DNA from: a virus
Virus record (IMG/VR): IMGVR_UViG_3300030061_001164
Location: 1 to 27,640 of that record
Strand: one strand, 5' to 3'
Length of the DNA: 27,640 bases
Shown here: piece after piece, positions 21,799 to 27,640 of the stretch
How positions within the stretch are numbered: the first letter of the stretch is position 1
Layout: each line of letters starts with the position of its first letter
Notes under the pieces: model-generated
Seen by the model: only the letters and a program-made list of their open reading frames with translations
What the model was told of the DNA's origin: nothing
The model's database searches: none
Program-made: the position numbers and the translations under genes

Positions 21799-21800
21799 AT

Positions 21801-24047
21801 TTAATTTGCTTTAGTTGAATAGCTTCGTTCTTTTTCTTTTCTTGGTTTTAAGAATCCGTGATTCTTCATTTTCCACGTTGTCTTTCTCATTTCTGCGTCA
21901 TCTGGCATTGGCATTTTGCCGTTTGCAAATTGTTGAGAAACAAGTCTAAAATTATTTAGTGTTCCGTTTGGTAAGTATTCCCCGCCTTGATACTCTTTGC
22001 CATCAGTATCAACAAATGTCATTCCTTGTGGCACTATCCTTCTGAAATAGAATACTCGTTCCCATTTGTGTTTGCAGTTCGCCCCGCCTTTGTATAAAGC
22101 GATATTATAAGTATTAGAACCACCAGCCCCAAAACCCTTGTTTACGGCTCTCTTAGAAGCTTTCTCCAAGTCTTCTATTCTGTATAATGTTCCAGCCACA
22201 GACTTCGCCACCATCTTTTGACAGAACTCACGGCTTGATATTTGTCCAGTCTTTTTGTTTATTGACAAGCTTTGAGAGTATCTGTATAAAACTCTAAACA
22301 TTCCAATATCACTGGAACTGTCTGCAACGTTAGGCGTTCCCGCTGGTGCATAAGCGAACTCGTGATATCTCTTGTCAACCTTATGGTCGTCAACACCTTC
22401 AACATAAGCTTCAAACCATTCGTTGTTGTCAAGCGTTATTCCTATATCGTCAAAATAGTCAAGACAAACTTTGTCGTCTTCAACGTCTATCCCTTTAAAA
22501 TTACTTTTAAATTCTGAAACACTACTACTTATCTTTTTTTTTTTAAGATTTTTCAATATGTTTTTTAAGTTCTCAACCATTGGTTTTGGTTGTTCTTCAC
22601 CTTCAAAGAATCTTTGTGCAACCTCTGGCGGTAATTGTAGGAATTGAATCAAGAACACAATCGCTTGGTCTTTGTTTAAAATTCCTTCTTGAACTTTTGC
22701 GACAATATCAATGGCACTACTAATTTGCGCACCATTGTAAGACGCTTCAACATCTTGAACAACCTCAATTTCTTCTGTATCTTCTGGCATTGGTTCTGGT
22801 GTTTCGCCAACTGGTGCAACCACTGTTTCTTGTGTCACATCTTCTTCAATGTCAATTCCTTCTGTTTGTTCGTCTATTGCGTCAACGTGGTCAAGGTCTA
22901 AGAAGTCGGCTGGTTTAAGTGTTTTAAAATATATGTCTAAACTATTAATCCCGTTAATTCTAAATATCTCGTCAAGACCTTGCAAGATACTGGATTGAAA
23001 TACCTTTATCACGGAACTATTGAACAAACTATACGAGTCCCTCAATTCGTCAGCATTGTTCCCAAATCCAGAGCCATCACCTTTCACCCCAAACAATAAA
23101 GGACTTGTGACACGGTGTGCTGTTAGAATCTTTCTGCTGACTTCTGTGGATAGGAATTGATATTTGTCGTCATTGTCTCCCGTGTTTAATGGAATGATTT
23201 CTGGTGCGGTTTCTTTACCTTCATTAAATGTAATGATTAGTTTGCCACTATTTCCAGAACCAGAAAACTTTTCATTTAGCTTCCGTTCCACTTCCATTCT
23301 TTGCTCGTCCGAAGGTATTCCATTGTTCATTGAAACCATACAACTCGGCATGAAATTATTCTCTATATTAGCGAGATGTAGTTCAGAAATTGACATATCT
23401 AAATTTATATAGTCAGTCCCGCCAATGTAATCTGGTATGCCATAATAAAACGATTGAGGGTTGTATTCTTTTATTTGTAGTAATTGGCTTGTTGCCGTTC
23501 TGTCTTCTGGGTTAAAAGCTTTGATGATTGAGGGCTTGTATTTTCTTTGATTAGACCAGTCATAACAATAATAGTATTCATTAACCTTTCCAAAACTGTC
23601 CGCCTTTCCACTTCGCACATATTGAGCTGGAATGTGTTTTAACTCAACGATAGCCGTTTTTGTCTTGTTCCATATAGTGTTGACGTAACACGTTCCAAAT
23701 AGCTTCAAATCAAACGCCAAGTTTTTTATTGTGTTTCTACTTCCTTTTTTTAATAGTTTAGAGAATAACAAGTATTGTTCTTTTTGTTCTCCTTCCAAAA
23801 TGTCTTTGTCAACTACGTCAAGCCCTTGACACGTTCCCTGTTGGTCTCCAGCAATCATTGATGAAACACCTTTAATGATAGCACTATTGATCCCAGAACC
23901 CGTGAAAAGCTCAATCAAGTATTGTGGATAAAGATTGTCAACACCAAAAGAAACCCAGTCTTTGTTGTCGTTTTCAATTATGTGAGGGATATTGTAATGT
24001 GACAAGTCCACAACACTCATGTTGTAATTATTTTTTTTCTTAGCCAT
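21801..24047 (-). CDS. Portal protein with extra C-terminal domain
   Basis: 748 aa, longer than a typical portal (400-520 aa). Residues 1 to about 395 are portal-like: FGVDNLYPQYLIEL, SAIIKGVSSMIAGD, AFDLKLFGTCYV, LKHIPAQYVRSG, YGIPDYIGG, TSPLLFGVKGDGSGFGNNADELRDSY. An acidic linker (EEIEVVQDVEAS) follows. A further domain at about 600-740 has FCQKMVAKSV, ALYKGGANCKHKW and NHGFLKPRK. I have seen that domain attached to portal or protease proteins of other Bacteroidota phages; its role is unknown. It starts with a TAATG overlap after the 148-aa gene. The portal comes after capsid and tube genes rather than next to the terminase. Confidence 0.85.
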   Translation of the reverse strand: MAKKKNNYNMSVVDLSHYNIPHIIENDNKDWVSFGVDNLYPQYLIELFTGSGINSAIIKGVSSMIAGDQQGTCQGLDVVDKDILEGEQKEQYLLFSKLLKKGSRNTIKNLAFDLKLFGTCYVNTIWNKTKTAIVELKHIPAQYVRSGKADSFGKVNEYYYCYDWSNQRKYKPSIIKAFNPEDRTATSQLLQIKEYNPQSFYYGIPDYIGGTDYINLDMSISELHLANIENNFMPSCMVSMNNGIPSDEQRMEVERKLNEKFSGSGNSGKLIITFNEGKETAPEIIPLNTGDNDDKYQFLSTEVSRKILTAHRVTSPLLFGVKGDGSGFGNNADELRDSYSLFNSSVIKVFQSSILQGLDEIFRINGINSLDIYFKTLKPADFLDLDHVDAIDEQTEGIDIEEDVTQETVVAPVGETPEPMPEDTEEIEVVQDVEASYNGAQISSAIDIVAKVQEGILNKDQAIVFLIQFLQLPPEVAQRFFEGEEQPKPMVENLKNILKNLKKKKISSSVSEFKSNFKGIDVEDDKVCLDYFDDIGITLDNNEWFEAYVEGVDDHKVDKRYHEFAYAPAGTPNVADSSSDIGMFRVLYRYSQSLSINKKTGQISSREFCQKMVAKSVAGTLYRIEDLEKASKRAVNKGFGAGGSNTYNIALYKGGANCKHKWERVFYFRRIVPQGMTFVDTDGKEYQGGEYLPNGTLNNFRLVSQQFANGKMPMPDDAEMRKTTWKMKNHGFLKPRKEKERSYSTKAN

Positions 24048-24493
24048 TATATGTGCGTATTTGTTATATAAACATTTTGTTGTTGTGTGCTTTCATATTT
24101 GTTGTATGTGACAGATGGGTTGCCACTTTCACTTAAATTCATTAAACCTTTGTAAATGACCTTTATTGCTTGTGCTGGGTCAAGGTTTGAAGTGTCTTTG
24201 TTTTGATAAAGAGTAACATCATAAAGACCATACGGAAACTCTTTTGTTCCTAAATACACAAACCCCAATGAAGGAATTTCGCTATCAGTATTCATTGAAA
24301 TAAAATACATTAGCATGTATCTTTCTTTGTTGACCGCATTAAGATTACTAACAAGAAAAGTTTTCGTTCTATTTGTTTGTTGACTTGTTAGAGTCATTAA
24401 AGGTCTGTAAGCTATTGAAGTCATTACGTCCCACAAATCTAAACGAAAATACACATTATATGTTGTTCCAGAAAGTTTGTATGCTTGTATCAT
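24047..24493 (-). CDS. Conserved beta-rich virion-type protein
   Basis: 148 aa: MIQAYKLSGTTYNVYFRLD at the start, a membrane-free beta-rich body, and FPYGLYDVTLYQNKDTSNLDP with IKVIYKGLMNLSES near the end. The 'P.G.Y.VT.YQN..STNLDP' pattern recurs in small proteins near capsid and portal genes of Bacteroidota phages. The function is unknown; head decoration or assembly is plausible. ATG overlaps the previous stop (ATGA). Confidence 0.6.
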   Translation of the reverse strand: MIQAYKLSGTTYNVYFRLDLWDVMTSIAYRPLMTLTSQQTNRTKTFLVSNLNAVNKERYMLMYFISMNTDSEIPSLGFVYLGTKEFPYGLYDVTLYQNKDTSNLDPAQAIKVIYKGLMNLSESGNPSVTYNKYESTQQQNVYITNTHI

Positions 24494-24627
24494 GTTTTTA
24501 CAAAGTATTTTTCAATATATTCTGGTGCAACTTTTTTCGCCTTTTCTACATCTTTTGAAGATAGCTCATTTAAATTTGGCAACACCCAGTCTTTGTTGTC
24601 GTATTCATCTTTAATCTTCCACGTCAT
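24490..24627 (-). CDS. 45-aa protein near the portal
   Basis: From ATG 24627 (MTWKIKDEYDNKDWVLPNLNE). A TTG at 24699 would give 69 aa, but it lies wholly within the upstream 55-aa ORF. The end is a basic helix (KKVAPEYIEKYFVKT). It overlaps the upstream ORF by 17 bases. Small proteins with WKIK...LNELS.K.. order are common at this place in related phages. Confidence 0.6.
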   Translation of the reverse strand: MTWKIKDEYDNKDWVLPNLNELSSKDVEKAKKVAPEYIEKYFVKT

Positions 24628-24778
24628 CTTTTTTGTTTTTTGAACTTGAAGTTTCAAACCATTTGTCGCCACATTGTTCTTTAATTTCTTGCAAAGCAAC
24701 TTGGTTCATTTCTCCCAAAAGAACTTTTGAATATGGTCTTGGTTGAATTAGTAAGTATTCTTTTTTTACGATTATCAT
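24611..24778 (-). CDS. 55-aa protein, first gene of the portal unit
   Basis: From ATG 24778 (MIIVKKEYLLIQPRPYSKVL) to TAA 24613-24611. It lies 8 bases downstream of promoter site 3 and overlaps the next gene, so it is well placed as the first gene of the unit. The body LGEMNQVALQEIKEQCGDKW is helical and the tail is charged. The family is not recognised. Confidence 0.65.
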   Translation of the reverse strand: MIIVKKEYLLIQPRPYSKVLLGEMNQVALQEIKEQCGDKWFETSSSKNKKDDVED

Positions 24779-24786
24779 AGTATTGT

Positions 24787-24821
24787 TTTTTTATAAATAT
24801 AAAAATTAGCTTTTTGTTTAC
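24787..24821 (-). promoter_or_regulatory. Putative phage-type promoter, site 3 (portal-lysis unit)
   Basis: Minus strand GTAAACAAAA, ten bases, TATATTTATAAAAAA, eight bases, ATG. The GTAAACAAAA begins right after the T tract of the upstream terminator, so terminator and promoter are packed back to back with no free bases. Confidence 0.7.
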
Positions 24822-24855
24822 AAAAAAAAAGGCAACCAATAAAGTCGCCCTTTTT
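24822..24855 (-). terminator. Intrinsic terminator after the tail tube gene
   Basis: Minus strand AAAAAG, stem GGCGAC (24849-24844), loop TTTATTG, stem GTTGCC (24836-24831), then nine T (24830-24822). The stem uses one G-U pair that would be an A-C mismatch on the plus strand, so it is oriented for minus-strand transcripts. Confidence 0.85.
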
Positions 24856-24881
24856 CAAAACAGAAATAGAAAACAATTTTT

Positions 24882-25496
24882 TTATGCTGTCGGATAGTCA
24901 CCCGCATTAATTGTAAACGCACCACCGCCCGTTTCCGTAACTGCGTCAAATGGATATTTAGCTGTTCCAACACCCGCAGTTGGTTTGCACATATAATTGA
25001 TTTGTTCTTGTGCTGTAAATGTTAATGTCCAGCCAGAACGGTCGGCTTTAGCTTGTCCCGTTGACATAGCACCACCCGTCACAGTGCAACCAAATCTTGC
25101 ACCCATTAAAAAGACGTCGTCGTTTGCGTCTAATACAAACGCTTGGCAACGACCTTGTGCAAGGTTATTAATGTAGCTCAAATCTTTGTTGTTAATTTGT
25201 GCCAAAGCAACTTCCAAAACTTGCTCGTAAAACATAGTTCCATTCTCATCACTTGTTGTTATAGTCGCATTGTAGGAAGCCGTGTTTGGTCTTAAATCAA
25301 ATTGTTTGACTGTTACCGCACCTTTAATTTCATCTAATTGGTAAAGTGAAGCACCAGAACCGAAATTGAATTTGTTTAGGATTTCAGCGTCATAAGATGA
25401 AAGATATATTTTTTGTATTCCTCCTATCGCCGATTGACAGCCGACGAGACGTCCCGCACTAACATCACACGAAAAATTATATAATTTATTAGCCAT
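24882..25496 (-). CDS. Putative major tail tube protein
   Basis: 204 aa (MANKLYNFSCDVSAGRLVG). A 'C....GGI.KIYLSSYDAE' start, then DLRPNTASYNATITTSDENGTMFYEQVLEVAL and FLMGARFGCTVTGGAMSTG, agree with a tube-protein family of Bacteroidota siphoviruses. It is its own transcription segment, with a terminator on each side. It follows the capsid gene, so two high-copy structural proteins are adjacent. I cannot exclude a head decoration role. Confidence 0.65.
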   Translation of the reverse strand: MANKLYNFSCDVSAGRLVGCQSAIGGIQKIYLSSYDAEILNKFNFGSGASLYQLDEIKGAVTVKQFDLRPNTASYNATITTSDENGTMFYEQVLEVALAQINNKDLSYINNLAQGRCQAFVLDANDDVFLMGARFGCTVTGGAMSTGQAKADRSGWTLTFTAQEQINYMCKPTAGVGTAKYPFDAVTETGGGAFTINAGDYPTA

Positions 25497-25517
25497 ATTT
25501 TAATGGTATTAAAAGTT

Positions 25518-25544
25518 AAAAAAAGGGGGTGTGTTTCAACCCCC
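25518..25544 (-). terminator. Intrinsic terminator after the major capsid gene
   Basis: Minus strand GGGGGT (25544-25539), an 8-base loop, ACCCCC (25530-25525), then seven T (25524-25518). It lies 12 bases past the capsid stop. No clear promoter is visible between it and the tube gene ATG at 25496, so the tube gene is probably expressed by read-through. Confidence 0.9.
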
Positions 25545-25556
25545 ATTTAAAAAGTC

Positions 25557-26519
25557 TTATGCGAAGTTATATCCGATTACCCCGTCTGCTGGAACTGAAC
25601 AACCAACACCCGCAGAAAATCTCATTGCAACTTTAATGTTGTCACTTCCGTCATATTCGTAAGCTGGAATAACTCTTAATTCAGTCATATCAGAAAGTGC
25701 GTTAGAAGCAAGAACCAAGTTCTCTGGATATGTCGCAACAATTACGTCGTTAAACATTCCGTTGCAAACATAGATTGGAAAACCCATATATGTAAGACCA
25801 GTAAATGCACCCGCAGAACCTAATTGCTGGAATGTAGTTGTAGATCCTAATTTCATTGCATAGTAAGAATACATTTGTTGTGACATATAAAATCCAAATC
25901 CCTCTTTAGATAAAAGAGCTGATTTTGACGCAACAACTTTTGCGTAAACCTCATTCAAGTTTTTAAGAATGTTGTCTGTGCTTGGGTTGTCTGTTAACTC
26001 TTGAGTTGTGAAATCTTTCATTGCAGAGTTTCCAAAAGTAACCGAACCCCACGAACCGTCATTTGATAAGAAACCAGTTCCCCAGTTTCCACCACCTTGC
26101 CACATTTCATCTTCAATTGCTTGTCCTACATTAGCAACAACAGTTTCTAACATAAACGCTTCAAATGATTGTGGTAAGTTTCCGTTTCTATCCATTCCTT
26201 GACCAATCCAAGTTGGGTAAATTGTTTTACGGCAGTATTGTAGATTAACGTTGAACTCAGTCAGAGTAATAACGCTTTCTCCAATTGTAGAATCTGTCGG
26301 ATTAAAGTCACAATTTCCAGCCCCTAATGGGTCGGCAACTGTTAAACTTGTTATTACCGCTTTACTATTGAAGCCGTCTATTGTTCTAATCCCACCATTC
26401 AAAACGGTAGAATTTGCCTTAACAGCCGAAGAAACGTATGGCAAAGCCAATTGTCCCGCATAAGTGTTTGCACCGATTGTCGGGTTTGCAAACTCGTATT
26501 TTTTGTTAGTGTTTTTCAT
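25557..26519 (-). CDS. Major capsid protein
   Basis: 320 aa. The N-terminus (MKNTNKKYEFANPTIGANTY) is followed by strands and helices of an HK97-type fold as known from Bacteroidota phages: LTEFNVNLQYCRKTIYPTW, SFEAFMLETVVANVGQAIEDEMWQGG, FYMSQQMYSYYAMKLG, GFPIYVCNGMFNDVIVATYPENLVLA. Directly after the scaffold and directly before a strong terminator, as expected for the most abundant virion protein. Its N-terminus lacks a long scaffold-like delta domain, consistent with a separate scaffold. Confidence 0.88.
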   Translation of the reverse strand: MKNTNKKYEFANPTIGANTYAGQLALPYVSSAVKANSTVLNGGIRTIDGFNSKAVITSLTVADPLGAGNCDFNPTDSTIGESVITLTEFNVNLQYCRKTIYPTWIGQGMDRNGNLPQSFEAFMLETVVANVGQAIEDEMWQGGGNWGTGFLSNDGSWGSVTFGNSAMKDFTTQELTDNPSTDNILKNLNEVYAKVVASKSALLSKEGFGFYMSQQMYSYYAMKLGSTTTFQQLGSAGAFTGLTYMGFPIYVCNGMFNDVIVATYPENLVLASNALSDMTELRVIPAYEYDGSDNIKVAMRFSAGVGCSVPADGVIGYNFA

Positions 26520-26547
26520 TTTGATTAGATATTTTAAAATTTATTTT

Positions 26548-27192
26548 TTAGTTGAATTTATTGATTAGCTCTCGCACTCTCGCTTGTGCTGACAGTCTGA
26601 CTCTTGGTTGTAGTTCAATTTTTTCTTCATTTGAACTTGCTGGTGTAATGTTAACACCTTCGCTTGAAGACGTATCCTCTAAGCCACCGAATTTTTCTTC
26701 TATTGAATTTAGACGTGTGATTACTTCGCCCATCACGTCAGCCGAAAGCTCTGTTTTTTCTTCTGACATTTCAACGTCATCACCTTCACCAATTCTTTTT
26801 TTGATGTCTGCAATTGCGTCTTCTAAATTTTGAATCCTTTTTTCCATTCCAGCCCAGTCGTCAACGTCCGCTTCTTTGCCGTCATCAACCGCAAGTTCTT
26901 CTTCAACAACAACTTCTTCTTCAACAACTTCTTCTTCACCAAATCCAGCCACTTTGCTTTCAGCGTCTATTCTTATTTTTGTTCCGTCTTCAAGTGTGTA
27001 GATTCCTTCTGCAATACTTTCAACCTCGCCAGAATCGTTTATCACATAAACTTCTGAACCTATGTCAAAACTTTCTGAATCTGTTGCAATAACTCTTGCG
27101 TCATCTAAAATTGCTTCGGCATACATATTGATTTTGTATGTCTTTTTCTTTGTGAGCTTGAGTAGCTCTTTGATTTTTTTAATAGAACCCAT
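26548..27192 (-). CDS. Scaffold protein
   Basis: 214 aa. The first 75 residues hold beta repeats (ATDSESFDIGSEVYVINDSG, IYTLEDGTKIRIDAESK). A strongly acidic stretch (EEEVVEEEVVVEEE) and a coiled coil (KRIQNLEDAIADIKKRIGEG and TRLNSIEEKFGG) follow, with a basic C-terminus (RVRLSAQARVRELINKFN). Acidic, coiled-coil, with a basic C-terminal helix that binds capsid subunits: this is how phage scaffolds look. It is between protease and capsid genes and downstream of promoter site 4. Confidence 0.78.
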   Translation of the reverse strand: MGSIKKIKELLKLTKKKTYKINMYAEAILDDARVIATDSESFDIGSEVYVINDSGEVESIAEGIYTLEDGTKIRIDAESKVAGFGEEEVVEEEVVVEEELAVDDGKEADVDDWAGMEKRIQNLEDAIADIKKRIGEGDDVEMSEEKTELSADVMGEVITRLNSIEEKFGGLEDTSSSEGVNITPASSNEEKIELQPRVRLSAQARVRELINKFN

Positions 27193-27200
27193 AGTTGTTT

Positions 27201-27233
27201 TTTTTTATATATATTAATTAATGATTTTTGTTC
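27201..27233 (-). promoter_or_regulatory. Putative phage-type promoter, site 4 (scaffold-capsid)
   Basis: Minus strand GAACAAAA, ten bases, AATATATATAAAAAA (13 of 15 identical to the other three), then eight bases to the scaffold ATG. The gap and the distance to the ATG match sites 1 and 3. It is the most degenerate of the four. Confidence 0.5.
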
Positions 27234-27250
27234 CCTTTCAAATTGATAAT

Positions 27251-27640
27251 TTATCGTTTTACTGTTTTATTTTTTATTGACGCACACACTTTTTCAGCCG
27301 TTTCCTTGTTGCCATATTGCTTCATTTGGTCACGAATACATTGATCCCAGTCGTAAGAAGCTAACTCGTTAGAGCTTGTGTATTTAGCTTTTTTAGATTT
27401 TATCTTTCTTTTTCTTTTCTTCATTAGTTCTTGATGTGATTTACAACTCATAAAGAATGTTTCACCGTCAATGTCGTGTGGGTGACTACCTTCACAATCA
27501 AAGAAAAGTTCGCCATATAACTCAGCTTTTTCAATATCTCTATATACTGGCGTTCCATCAAGTGTTTTATCTGGTCTTAATTCCGCTTCCATTAATACGT
27601 TTTTTATTTCTTCTAAGACCTCTTTTTGTTCGCACTCAAT
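27251..27640 (-). CDS. XkdF-like prohead protease, C-terminal part
   Basis: Open in frame from the window edge (IECEQKEVLEEIKNVL) to a stop at 27251, 129 aa. The first 61 codons duplicate those at 183-1. The unique end is a Lys-rich linker (KKRKRKIKSKKAKY) followed by YDWDQCIRDQMKQYGN and AEKVCASIKN, a C-terminal motif of this protease family. An ATG at 27592 is internal and not the true start. Its N-terminal 250 codons are at 750-1. Confidence 0.85.
   Translation of the reverse strand: MECEQKEVLEEIKNVLMEAELRPDKTLDGTPVYRDIEKAELYGELFFDCEGSHPHDIDGETFFMSCKSHQELMKKRKRKIKSKKAKYTSSNELASYDWDQCIRDQMKQYGNKETAEKVCASIKNKTVKR
27458..27640. repeat. Right copy of terminal near-repeat (pairs with 1-183)
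   Basis: Same segment as 1-183 with 13 substitutions and no gap; only one changes the protein (Arg here, Lys at left). Joining the copies yields one continuous protease gene and a circular map of 27,457 bp. Confidence 0.9.

Noticed and set aside
24490-24699. 69-aa frame starting at TTG 24699
   Set aside because: The upstream part overlaps the 55-aa ORF at 24611-24778 in another frame, and a good ATG exists at 24627.
26814-27092. 92-aa plus-strand frame rich in Leu/Gln/Phe
   Set aside because: Antisense of the acidic Glu-rich scaffold region; biased codons on one strand create it.
1-27640. CRISPR arrays, tRNA or rRNA genes, insertion sequences, integrase and attachment sites
   Set aside because: Looked for repeats with regular spacers, cloverleaf patterns and recombinase motifs on both strands; none convincing.
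1-27640. Replication origin with iterons
   Set aside because: No cluster of short direct repeats is evident in the few intergenic gaps; the palindrome at 16312 stands alone.

Overview
The window reads as almost exactly one genome unit of a small (about 27.5 kb) tailed phage of a Bacteroidota host, most likely a (marine) flavobacterium. All convincing genes lie on the minus strand, mostly overlapping by 1-20 bases. The host guess rests on three things: A-rich start regions without clear Shine-Dalgarno sequences; signal peptides ending in the flavobacterial style ...S-Q; and a TTG-N17-TAnnTTTG promoter. Several genes (XkdF-type protease, tail hub, tube, neck, DUF3127, DUF4373) belong to families I associate with Bacteroidota phages. 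Bases 1-183 and 27458-27640 are versions of the same sequence (13 mismatches, no gap). They join the two halves of one prohead protease gene, so the map closes into a circle of about 27,457 bp.

In transcription order (right to left) from the circle junction: protease; scaffold; major capsid protein followed by a terminator; probable tail tube protein followed by a terminator; two small genes; a 148-aa virion-type protein; the portal; a head-tail adaptor; a fibre-like protein; and an exported/lysis block. That block holds a beta-barrel-like outer membrane protein, an exported LDL-receptor-A-like protein with a T9SS-like tail, membrane proteins, a thioredoxin-fold protein without cysteines, an M15 endolysin and a holin. 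A phosphoesterase and a short gene close this unit. A control region at about 16.2-16.35 kb follows, with a 17-bp palindrome and a host-type promoter.

The next block (16.19-9.4 kb) is the DNA and regulation module: small early genes, an annealing-type protein, a DUF3127 OB-fold protein, a DUF4373 replication protein, a VRR-NUC nuclease, a sigma-like factor, Cys-rich small proteins, an HNH nuclease, a ParB-like protein and the terminase subunits. The tail module (9.4-0.8 kb) then holds frameshifted tail chaperones, neck proteins, two large baseplate/hub proteins and a short tape measure protein (predicting a roughly 75-nm non-contractile tail). I see no integrase, repressor, DNA polymerase or tRNA.

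The most notable signals beyond gene content are: a four-copy promoter motif (AAACAAAA-N10-TATATTTATAAAAAA) that puts starts 0-8 bases downstream; a T10 slippery site that fuses two tail chaperone frames; an H-type pseudoknot that would bury the ribosome-binding region of the replication gene; and an exported cassette that may remodel the surface of the infected cell, including a probable type IX secretion cargo.
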